This document shows, one piece after another, positions 56,890-64,000 of a stretch of DNA of 64,000 nucleotides. Origin of the DNA: a virus; the IMG/VR virus record IMGVR_UViG_3300020172_001601, positions 276,342 through 340,341 of that record. One strand, 5' to 3'. How positions within the stretch are numbered: the first letter of the stretch is position 1; each line of letters starts with the position of its first letter. Position numbers and translations under genes: made by a program. The notes under the pieces are model-generated. The model was not told the origin of the DNA, did no database searches, and saw nothing but the letters and a program-made list of their open reading frames with translations.

Positions 56890-57426
56890 TTGAAAATGTA
56901 TAGCCACAAAGACCTTAAATGTGGTTTTGTGATACTCTGCCCTGAGCATACCGTAGGGCTGCTTAAATGCACTGTGAATTCAATCAAGTGCCGCTACCCA
57001 GACTTGCCGATGGTATGCGCTACAGATGACTCGGCGACCGCCGCAGACATGAAAGAATTAAAGGCTATTTGCCCAACCTACAAGGGCAAATCGACCTTCT
57101 CTTCTCTTATCAATGTTGGAATGAGACACGCCCCAGCCGAATGGAGCTTCATCCTTTGTGCCGGAGTTACCGTAAACTGGAAAATGGACGAGCGATTCGC
57201 CTACTTCACAGAAAGCGAAAAAGACATCTTGTTTCCTATTGTCGAAAAGAAGGCCAACTTTGTTGACGCCACCCTCAATGGTCTTTTCATTAACAAAAAG
57301 ACATGGAAAGAAGTTGGCGATATGGACAATGACGGCACCTTTGAGGAAGTTAAAATTCTCTGGGGCATAAGAGCCATTGATAAAGGCGTCCAATTCAAAG
57401 CCATTGCAGGCAGCAAAGTCTGCTAA
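56890..57426 (+). CDS. Glycosyltransferase-like protein, 178 aa
   Basis: TTG 56890 has AGGAG 7 bases upstream; ATG 56896 is too far from it. LKCGFVILCPEHTVGLLKCT resembles the start of GT-A enzymes seen in T4-like phages, with ATDDSATAADMKELKAI and a metal-site-like region. It is short for a full enzyme (250 or more), so it may be partial or a minimal type. It could modify the fibre or host envelope. Confidence 0.5.
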   Translation: MKMYSHKDLKCGFVILCPEHTVGLLKCTVNSIKCRYPDLPMVCATDDSATAADMKELKAICPTYKGKSTFSSLINVGMRHAPAEWSFILCAGVTVNWKMDERFAYFTESEKDILFPIVEKKANFVDATLNGLFINKKTWKEVGDMDNDGTFEEVKILWGIRAIDKGVQFKAIAGSKVC

Positions 57427-57944
57427 ATTAGGCCATACCGATACCGCCACCGACGATTCTCGGTGTGCTTCCAGTCTACTACCTCTTGTAGATAGACGTA
57501 TAAATCCTCCCACGATCCGAACATGCAGGCATGGGGAATAAACCCATAATACCAGAGCGGGACGTGCTGCTTGCCCTGTGGACAAACCAGTAGGGTGGGT
57601 TTTTTGTTGTTGCTGCTAAAGATGATCTCATGGTGAGTGCCAGTTGTCGGCACCCCTTTAGGCAGATATGACACCAAGAAATCTGACCGTTCGACCATAA
57701 TCAGGTCTTTGGAAACAAAATCTTTAGCAATCCTGGTCATTGTCTCGAAGTCGCATTTTTCACGAGCTTCCGTTAATGTCGGAACCCATTGCTGCTTAGG
57801 GTCCGCAAAGGGGTCAAATAGATTGACCCCAAATCTCTCAATTAGAACCTTCGTCGGCTCCGTCCTCCAATTATGGTGGGTGGAGTCGTTTTCTATAGGA
57901 CCGCCCAAATAACATCGGGCATCTTTCAGTGGGTTTATTTTCAT
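57423..57944 (-). CDS. Nucleoside 2-deoxyribosyltransferase-like protein, 173 aa
   Basis: ATG at 57944. CYLGGPIENDSTHHNWRTEP and LFDPFADPKQQWVP match the N-terminal signature of this family, with a Glu in GTHHEIIFSS where the catalytic residue is expected. The enzymes transfer a deoxyribose between bases or hydrolyse nucleotides; some phages use relatives in base modification or nucleotide salvage. Lone leftward gene in the structural module, overlapping the previous gene's end by 4 bases. Confidence 0.65.
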   Translation of the reverse strand: MKINPLKDARCYLGGPIENDSTHHNWRTEPTKVLIERFGVNLFDPFADPKQQWVPTLTEAREKCDFETMTRIAKDFVSKDLIMVERSDFLVSYLPKGVPTTGTHHEIIFSSNNKKPTLLVCPQGKQHVPLWYYGFIPHACMFGSWEDLYVYLQEVVDWKHTENRRWRYRYGLI

Positions 57945-57998
57945 CGTATCCTCGCTATTGGAAACTCTACTATAGCAGCTTTACAAAAAGGAGCCAAT

Positions 57999-58703
57999 AT
58001 GTCAACCGAAAACAACAACAAATTGTTCGCAGAAATGGATGAAGCATTGAAGCATGAAGTAGCACAAAGGCACAGCTATTTCCAACTCAAATACTTCGTA
58101 ATAGGCAAAGAGCCTACTGTACAGTCAAAAATGTGGCAGTGTCTTCGAGAATTGAAGACACGCCGGGAGTCCCTGGGAGCCATTGAGCTTGAGGTAGAAG
58201 ACTCAAAAGACAAGCTGGAACTACTAGATATTTCTATCGAAAAGATTGATCTCGCACGTCCTAATGCCGACGAACTCACCCAGCGGGAGAGCGACATCAG
58301 AATTCGACAGATCGAGAGACAGAAGAAGGCTGCTCAGGCGAACCTACTACAACTCGCCGAACGTAAAAAATGGCTGGAGGAGGAATCTCGATTCTTCTTG
58401 GAAACATACAAAAACCTTCTACGGATTGAGCCTCTGAAGCATTTTGATGATCTCGACTCCCAGAAACAATATTGGGGCGAGCGACTGGCTCAGAAACTTA
58501 ACCTCAAGATGTTAACTCAAAATCAACTAGATACCGAACTGGTGGAAACCATTGTCGCCTTACCAGATGACATGCCCATCAAAAAACAAGCTCTTGGAAC
58601 GCTGGAACTGCGACATGCCAATATGGTTCATCAATTGAAATCAACGATGCAGCATATCGGAGCAATCGAAGGCAAGCAAGAGGAAAAAAATAAGGAGAAC
58701 TAA
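57999..58703 (+). CDS. Coiled-coil protein, 234 aa
   Basis: ATG 57999 behind AAAAAGGAGCC. Long charged helices (RRESLGAIELEVEDSKDKLE, LLQLAERKKWLEEESRFFLE) over most of the length. Possibly a fibre connector or chaperone. Its stop overlaps the next start (TAATG). A longer frame upstream overlaps the deoxyribosyltransferase gene. Confidence 0.7.
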   Translation: MSTENNNKLFAEMDEALKHEVAQRHSYFQLKYFVIGKEPTVQSKMWQCLRELKTRRESLGAIELEVEDSKDKLELLDISIEKIDLARPNADELTQRESDIRIRQIERQKKAAQANLLQLAERKKWLEEESRFFLETYKNLLRIEPLKHFDDLDSQKQYWGERLAQKLNLKMLTQNQLDTELVETIVALPDDMPIKKQALGTLELRHANMVHQLKSTMQHIGAIEGKQEEKNKEN

Positions 58704-59770
58704 TGGCCGTCACAAGAGTTGCATCTACCGATACAGGATATACGACCGGATCATTGTCGTTATTCCCCCAAGCCAAAGACTCGAAATTCCAGCTATATCA
58801 GGCGAGCAACAATTGCCAGACGACATTGAAACAAAGCCTCACTTATGCTGGCAAATATATCGTCGTAGAAGACAACAGCCTCTTCCCCGATAGTGGAATA
58901 TTGAGAGTTGGACCGCCACCTGGAAAACCGGGTGCTGCGGAGATGATATATTACGAAACAAAAACCCCTGGCGTATTTCGCAACCTCATTCGAGGCTTTG
59001 CTGGATCACGACAGAACCCCTGGCCTGTAACGAGTTACGTCACCAACGCCGTCTTTGCGGAACATCACAATGCCACCAAAGATGCGATCATTCAGATCGA
59101 GCGAGACTTGGGAACAGAAGACTTACCGGACCCATTATCGCTTAATGGCATTCTGAAGGCCCAGGAGAATCGGTTTTTGTCTCCACGGCCTTTATTCCGT
59201 GCATATCCATTCAAAGGCGCACCACCGCTGAAGGTTAGATTTCAAAACTTTAGCACGGGACCATTGATTCGATATTTATGGGATTTTGGAGACGGCACAA
59301 CCTCAATCGAGAAATCGCCAACCCATACCTTCCAAAAAGAGGGCATATACACGGTCAAGTTGAATATTATCACGTCTCTGGGTGCGCAGGGTGTTATCAC
59401 AAAGACTAACTATATCACTGTGTCTGAGGAAGAAAAACAACCTTTTTTCTATGTGACGCCGAACCAGGGTTATTCAGTTCAAACAGCAGAAGCAATGACT
59501 GCTGGCGGAAACCCAACCGATCCAACTGTATTTACATATGTGGATCAAACGGATGGCGACATTATCCAAAGATATTGGATTTTCGATGGGCCGGGAAAAC
59601 ATGATGGGCAAGATGTTCCCACTCAGAGTATTCCAGAATACGACCCGAACATTCATACAACCAGTTTTGTATATGACAGTCCTGGAGATTATGAGCCTTC
59701 TTTGTTGATCTTATTTGAAAGCCAAAGATTACAAAGAGCGTTCTTGAAAGACAAAATTACGGTGACATAA
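58703..59770 (+). CDS. PKD-domain fibre-type protein A, 355 aa
   Basis: ATG 58703 in TAATG. First of three related genes: YVTNAVFAEHHNATKDAIIQ with IERDLG occurs near residue 118-136. It is followed by a PKD-like domain with YLWDFGDGTTSIEKSP and a second beta domain. PKD modules are typical of adhesins. Adjacent paralogues follow directly with one-base overlaps. Confidence 0.72.
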   Translation: MAVTRVASTDTGYTTGSLSLFPQAKDSKFQLYQASNNCQTTLKQSLTYAGKYIVVEDNSLFPDSGILRVGPPPGKPGAAEMIYYETKTPGVFRNLIRGFAGSRQNPWPVTSYVTNAVFAEHHNATKDAIIQIERDLGTEDLPDPLSLNGILKAQENRFLSPRPLFRAYPFKGAPPLKVRFQNFSTGPLIRYLWDFGDGTTSIEKSPTHTFQKEGIYTVKLNIITSLGAQGVITKTNYITVSEEEKQPFFYVTPNQGYSVQTAEAMTAGGNPTDPTVFTYVDQTDGDIIQRYWIFDGPGKHDGQDVPTQSIPEYDPNIHTTSFVYDSPGDYEPSLLILFESQRLQRAFLKDKITVT

Positions 59771-62040
59771 TGACAATACCAGTAGCCTCTACATATCCGA
59801 CCACAATTGACACCAATCAGAACTTGTATCAAGTTCATGACTCGCTCAGGGTACGTCTAATTGAAGACTACACTCCAGGCGATACTTCAATCACTGTGTT
59901 CGGCGATGAACCTACCATGCGGGCATTTAATGCTACTGGCATCATTACGCTCACAGAGCAGTGCAGCGAGCCAGAATACAGAGCCATTTCCTTTTACTAT
60001 GGTTCTCGGACATTAACCACGTTCGATCAACTAGAACTATTGCCTGGATTCGTGGATGTAGCAAAGCCAAAGAGCTTGACCAATGTGACCCAGAACGTCA
60101 TGTCGGTGCATCATAACTCCCTGAAGGATGCTTTGATCGCCATTGAACGCTTTGCTGGCAAAAAAGGAGAAGTGGCTTTAAGACCATTAGAAGGAACAAT
60201 GGAGCAAAGAATCAATTACCTTCGTAAATTGGCTTTGGCTCCGAAAGCATGGTTCAGAGTAAATAAGACCATAGGACTTGCCCCATTAACTGTGGAGTTT
60301 GAAGATCAGAGCTTCCGATTAGGTGGTGATGGCACTTCGCACTCAATTGAACATTTATGGGACTTTGGTGATAACAGTGGGCCTTCCATCATCACCATCA
60401 GCGAAGACACAGAAGTTCCATCTAACATCAGTGATGTCTTAGTAAAAGACACAGATGGTGGAATAATCAGAAAAACATACACAAGACCTGGAATTTACAC
60501 TGTGACTTTGACCGTCACAAATGATTTCGGTTCAGACAGTGTTACATTTGACGACATTATCACAGCCCGGTTCCCGGCTCCAGATTACGCAGTTGTTAAC
60601 TTTGTTCAAAGAGCAGGACAAATAGTAACTCCTGGATCGCCAATTGGTGGACCATACACAACAACGCCGCCTAAAATTCGTGCGGCTTCAAACACCATCA
60701 TTGATTTGGCAATCTCACCTGGAATCAATTCGTTTACAGGAAGAACATACGGCGGCGAAGCAGTAGATGGAACAAACACTCCCATTGACCCTATTCAGGA
60801 TTACACATGGTCCTTGTCTGACGACTTAATTCACAGCAATGCTTCAAGTGCAAGAGCGGTATTTAGCGTCGGTGGACTCTATGACTTAAATCTACGAGTA
60901 GATACAGAATTTGGTGCTTACAGAATTACAACTTACGAAGACAGCTTTGATATTGTCGAAAAAGTAAACCTTTGGTTGTGGACTTACAATAACACCAATT
61001 CTGTGTCATCTTCTGAATTTGGAATGATAAGTGAAACATTCAAAGCCAAAGGTGCAGGCAGTCTTTCATTGGGCGTTGATGATTCGTTCTTGACGGGACA
61101 GTTAAACGAAACACAACAAAAACGTGAATTCCACAGAAATAATGGATTCGCACAAAGAGGGTCAGCAGCATCGGGGGCTGGTGGTGTCGGACTACTGTAT
61201 TGGGCCAGCGGCAGAAGCAGCGTTGACAGTCCAACGACTGAAGAAATTCTAATGTCTGAATACAACGGATTTGTTGAAACGTACACATCTCGACCTTCCG
61301 TTTCACGTCCTTGGAATTGGATTAGCTTTGCATCAGCAGACAGTCTTTATTTCTTTTTAGGTGGAGTGACTGGTTCTATTGCTCCAGATACGTCTCCGAC
61401 AAACCAAGTCAAAAATAGGATGCTCTTAAATGATCTTTCTGTTTCTTCTTCAACAATAGCTAATGCCAATTACAAAAACGGCGCTGATGAATTGACGAAT
61501 AATGAGGTAACATACAATATTTCTGGTGAGCCGCTTCAAGGACACATGAGCGTTTATCGCTCAACATGGCACGAGGAGACAGGATATTTTTTGCGAAATG
61601 AAGGGGTGGGCGATTTCTTCAGAATCAAGAGCTTTTACAAAACCAGCGGAAATTCCGCTGAACCATTCCAAGACATTAGAAAGCTGCCTGACATGATTGG
61701 CTCTGCCAAAGTGGAAGGACAATTGGTGTCTTTGAGCCAAGGCGTGTATTTCTTCAGTAATTCTGGCGCTGTGGCTGCTTACAACCCGACGAGTGGAATT
61801 TGGGCGACTGGCGGTCCAGGAGCCAATTCTTCATCATTCCGACTACTACAAGATACTGATGTTGTTGGCTTTGATGAGCCAAATCAAACATTCCTGGCGG
61901 CTTCAGACGGGGATCGCACGGCGTATTTGAGCTTTGATTACAGCCCGAAGGCATTCATTAAGTTCAATGAGTCAGACACCACATTTAGTGGGGTCACTTC
62001 ACGTCCAGCGGGGACGCAGTGGCAAATGTCGATCTTTTAA
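59770..62040 (+). CDS. PKD-domain fibre-type protein B, 756 aa
   Basis: ATG 59770. QNVMSVHHNSLKDALIAIER near residue 115 repeats the paralogue motif. A PKD-like domain (LWDFGDNSGPS..., then TYTRPGIYTVTLTVTNDFGS) is followed by additional beta modules and a C-terminal region rich in Ser/Thr/Gly. Probably a receptor-binding fibre component. Confidence 0.72.
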   Translation: MTIPVASTYPTTIDTNQNLYQVHDSLRVRLIEDYTPGDTSITVFGDEPTMRAFNATGIITLTEQCSEPEYRAISFYYGSRTLTTFDQLELLPGFVDVAKPKSLTNVTQNVMSVHHNSLKDALIAIERFAGKKGEVALRPLEGTMEQRINYLRKLALAPKAWFRVNKTIGLAPLTVEFEDQSFRLGGDGTSHSIEHLWDFGDNSGPSIITISEDTEVPSNISDVLVKDTDGGIIRKTYTRPGIYTVTLTVTNDFGSDSVTFDDIITARFPAPDYAVVNFVQRAGQIVTPGSPIGGPYTTTPPKIRAASNTIIDLAISPGINSFTGRTYGGEAVDGTNTPIDPIQDYTWSLSDDLIHSNASSARAVFSVGGLYDLNLRVDTEFGAYRITTYEDSFDIVEKVNLWLWTYNNTNSVSSSEFGMISETFKAKGAGSLSLGVDDSFLTGQLNETQQKREFHRNNGFAQRGSAASGAGGVGLLYWASGRSSVDSPTTEEILMSEYNGFVETYTSRPSVSRPWNWISFASADSLYFFLGGVTGSIAPDTSPTNQVKNRMLLNDLSVSSSTIANANYKNGADELTNNEVTYNISGEPLQGHMSVYRSTWHEETGYFLRNEGVGDFFRIKSFYKTSGNSAEPFQDIRKLPDMIGSAKVEGQLVSLSQGVYFFSNSGAVAAYNPTSGIWATGGPGANSSSFRLLQDTDVVGFDEPNQTFLAASDGDRTAYLSFDYSPKAFIKFNESDTTFSGVTSRPAGTQWQMSIF

Positions 62041-62049
62041 CAATCAAGG

Positions 62050-62056
62050 CTAAATA
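62050..62056 (+). promoter_or_regulatory. CTAAATA late-promoter-like site
   Basis: GGCTAAATAAC, ten bases after the 756-aa gene and 35 bases upstream of GTG 62091. It is followed by a seven-codon mini-frame ATG 62059 (MKHYRKE) before the real start. Confidence 0.4.
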
Positions 62057-62090
62057 ACATGAAGCATTACCGCAAGGAATAAGGACTGCC

Positions 62091-64000
62091 GTGGCAAACT
62101 ACTTCCCGCCTACACCTGTTTATCCGAAAAACTACGATAGTGATTACACGCTGTTCTTGGTCTACAACACCAGCGAAACAATCACGACCGAGGACAATGC
62201 GCCTTGGTCGGCAGAAATTGCCATCAAGCCTGTGGCCCCGGATAAGGACGAATTGTGGGCGACCAATGGATTTGCCAATATTGATGGCGAATTGTTCTAC
62301 TACGACGATGTTGGCTATAACATTTATGGAAAAATCAACAAGCTAAAGAGATGCGCACGCAACATCGGTGGCACTCACACAAAACATAATCGAGCAGGAT
62401 CAGAAGTTCGTGGATTTGTTATTGCAGAACACCACAATCAAATTGTGGATGCGATCATAAAGATCGAAGACTTTGTTGGAGCCAACTTCACAGATGAGAA
62501 AGCGACGTTAGATTGGCGAATTCGTAATCTGCAACAGCTTCCTGTAATTTTCGATGACTTTAGTTGTCCTGACGTATCTTTTGACTTCTTTATCGTTAGT
62601 GATGACCCTGCGACGGGCATTGTCGCACAATACACAATTGTTATTGATGGAGTGTTCACCAGTTATCGTTTGGACTTTGGAGACGGAGAGTTTACGACTA
62701 CCTCAACCAGAGGCACGCACCGCTACGCACCAAACGCAACGATTGACCCGATCATTACGATTGCTAATTCAAAATGTACCATTGTACAAACGCCGATTGA
62801 AAGAACGGTTGCTACAGAGCCACCGAATCAGACCACCCCAACAAGATTCGAGATCAAAATCCCAACGATCCCGAATATTCCACCTTTCAATCCACCAATA
62901 CCACCAACGCCGTCCAATATTGTGACGCCGCCTCCAATTGTGTTCCCATGTTTAGACATTGGGCCAATTGGACCAATTAACATACCATCGGTTATTGTCA
63001 TTGATCCGCCAATCAACTTGCCGTCGATCATCGAGATTGTAACGCCATTCAGCTTACCATCTTTGATTGAGATCACGCCAATTGATTTGCCAACACTGAT
63101 TACCATCACGTCAGTTAACATCCCGACTTTGATTAACTTCGGGCCAGTGAACATCCCGACTTTGATTAGCTTCGGGCCAGTGAACATCCCGACTTTGATT
63201 AGCTTCGGGCCAGTGAATATCCCGACCTTGATTAGCTTCGGGCCGGTAAACATCCCGACTTTGATTAACTTTGGTCCAGTGAACATCCCGACTTTGATTA
63301 ACTTCGGGCCGGTAAACATTCCGACTTTGATTAACTTCGGGCCGGTAAACATTCCGACGCTAATCAACTTCGGGCCGGTAAACATTCCGACGCTAATTAA
63401 CTTCGGACCAGTGAACATTCCGACGCTAATCAACTTCGGGCCGGTAAACATTCCGACCTTGATTAACTTCGGGCCGGTAAACATTCCGACGCTAATTAAC
63501 TTCGGACCAGTGAACATCCCGACCTTGATTAACTTCGGGCCGGTAAACATCCCGACGCTAATTAACTTCGGACCAGTGAACATCCCGACCTTGATTAACT
63601 TCGGGCCGGTAAACATTCCGACTTTGATTAACTTTGGTCCGGTGAATGTTCCGACTTTGATTAACTTCGGGCCGGTGACAGTGCCAACACTAATCAACTT
63701 CGGACCAGTAAATATTCCGACTTTGATTAACTTTGGTCCAGTGACCATTCCGACTTTGATTAACTTTGGTCCGGTAACAATACCATCCACGATTAACTTT
63801 GGTCCGGTAACAATACCATCCACGATTAACTTTGGTCCAGTGACATTACCATCCACGATTAACTTTGGTCCGGTAAGTGTTCCATCCACGATTAACTTCG
63901 GGCCGGTAAGTGTTCCATCCACGATTAACTTCGGGCCGGTAAGTGTTCCATCCACGATTAACTTCGGGCCGGTAAGTGTTCCATCCACGATTAACTTCGG
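62091..64000 (+). CDS. PKD-domain fibre-type protein C with 11-residue repeats (partial)
   Basis: GTG 62091 behind AAGGAC; the frame is open to the end of the window (at least 636 codons), so the 3' end is missing. It opens with ANYFPPTPVYPKNYDSDYTL; VIAEHHNQIVDAIIKIEDFV is the third copy of the paralogue motif; YRLDFGDGEFTTTST is PKD-like. From about residue 270 a Pro/Ile-rich stalk begins, grading from imperfect 12-residue units (NLPSIIEIVTPF) into perfect 11-residue units NIPTLINFGPV and then STINFGPVSVP. Probably a fibre shaft. The reverse-strand open frame here is only its shadow. Confidence 0.8.
   Translation, partial: MANYFPPTPVYPKNYDSDYTLFLVYNTSETITTEDNAPWSAEIAIKPVAPDKDELWATNGFANIDGELFYYDDVGYNIYGKINKLKRCARNIGGTHTKHNRAGSEVRGFVIAEHHNQIVDAIIKIEDFVGANFTDEKATLDWRIRNLQQLPVIFDDFSCPDVSFDFFIVSDDPATGIVAQYTIVIDGVFTSYRLDFGDGEFTTTSTRGTHRYAPNATIDPIITIANSKCTIVQTPIERTVATEPPNQTTPTRFEIKIPTIPNIPPFNPPIPPTPSNIVTPPPIVFPCLDIGPIGPINIPSVIVIDPPINLPSIIEIVTPFSLPSLIEITPIDLPTLITITSVNIPTLINFGPVNIPTLISFGPVNIPTLISFGPVNIPTLISFGPVNIPTLINFGPVNIPTLINFGPVNIPTLINFGPVNIPTLINFGPVNIPTLINFGPVNIPTLINFGPVNIPTLINFGPVNIPTLINFGPVNIPTLINFGPVNIPTLINFGPVNIPTLINFGPVNIPTLINFGPVNVPTLINFGPVTVPTLINFGPVNIPTLINFGPVTIPTLINFGPVTIPSTINFGPVTIPSTINFGPVTLPSTINFGPVSVPSTINFGPVSVPSTINFGPVSVPSTINFGPVSVPSTINF
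63114..64000 (+). repeat. Tandem 33-bp repeats, at least 26 copies
   Basis: From GTTAACATCCCGACTTTG the sequence repeats every 33 bases with synonymous and a few amino-acid variants. The last five copies before the window end are almost identical to each other (GTAAGTGTTCCATCCACG type), showing recent local duplication. The unit encodes NIPTLINFGPV and its STINFGPVSVP-like variant. It continues past the window. Confidence 0.95.

Noticed and set aside
62828-63988. Long reverse-strand open frame over the tandem repeats (386 codons)
   Set aside because: It is a by-product of the 33-bp repeat; the forward frame has a ribosome-binding site, a PKD domain and synonymous drift, while the reverse one has neither start signals nor a plausible fold.
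63114-64000. CRISPR array
   Set aside because: The 33-bp units are contiguous without spacers and keep an open reading frame.

Overview
The window reads as part of the genome of a large tailed bacteriophage with a contractile tail (myovirus). The evidence is a 3,112-residue tape-measure protein followed by baseplate genes in T4/P2-like order: gp53/LysM-like, hub, gp5/VgrG-like spike, gp25-like, gp6/J-like and gpI-like. There is also a terminase ATPase, candidate T4-type late promoters (CTAAATA) and dozens of tiny closely packed genes. The tape-measure length, a tyrosyl-tRNA synthetase, a CCA-adding-type nucleotidyltransferase and the many accessory genes suggest a jumbo-class phage. The host cannot be read from the sequence.

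Region 1 (1-16.7 kb) is a rightward array of about 40 small genes, mostly 31-145 codons. Nearly every one is preceded by a copy of a short intergenic element built around GTGTACCCTA. I count 43 forward and 2 reverse copies, and found none beyond 16.81 kb. Copies after terminators or structured non-coding RNAs usually read TCTATTGTACCC, or TCTAGTGTACCC in a few cases. Copies lying directly on the previous gene's stop codon read TCCAGTGTACCC or close variants, and usually supply that stop codon (TAG). Downstream there is often a covarying hairpin and a CCTGCGAG leader. I interpret the element as a phage-specific promoter in strong and weak forms; this is inference. The array also holds at least six structured RNA candidates. 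One is a tRNA-like gene with a roughly 64-nt insertion, one a tRNA-like hairpin on an 18-bp helix, and one a pseudoknotted RNA. Recognisable proteins are two thioredoxins, a PD-(D/E)xK-like nuclease, a DUF2061-like membrane protein, a small lipoprotein and a possible sigma-like factor. The array ends in a convergent boundary where forward and reverse copies of the element face each other.

Region 2 (17-31.6 kb) is mostly leftward, with rightward inserts. It carries a membrane-anchored C39-like peptidase next to a membrane-anchored HETTH protein, and a terminase ATPase with no nuclease domain. It also carries a set of RNA-processing genes: a 2H phosphoesterase-like protein, TyrRS, a HAD of the RNA-repair type and a CCA-adding/poly(A) polymerase-like enzyme. 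An SNase-like nuclease, a lipoprotein, a glycosyltransferase-like protein and an SprT-like HEWAH protein complete it.

Region 3 (32-64 kb) is the rightward structural module: virion proteins, a Pmp3-like membrane peptide, the tape measure, the baseplate, and then three consecutive large fibre-type proteins sharing an HHN...DA...IE motif and PKD-like domains. The last runs off the window in at least 26 tandem 33-nt (11-residue) repeats. A nucleoside 2-deoxyribosyltransferase-like gene on the opposite strand interrupts this module.
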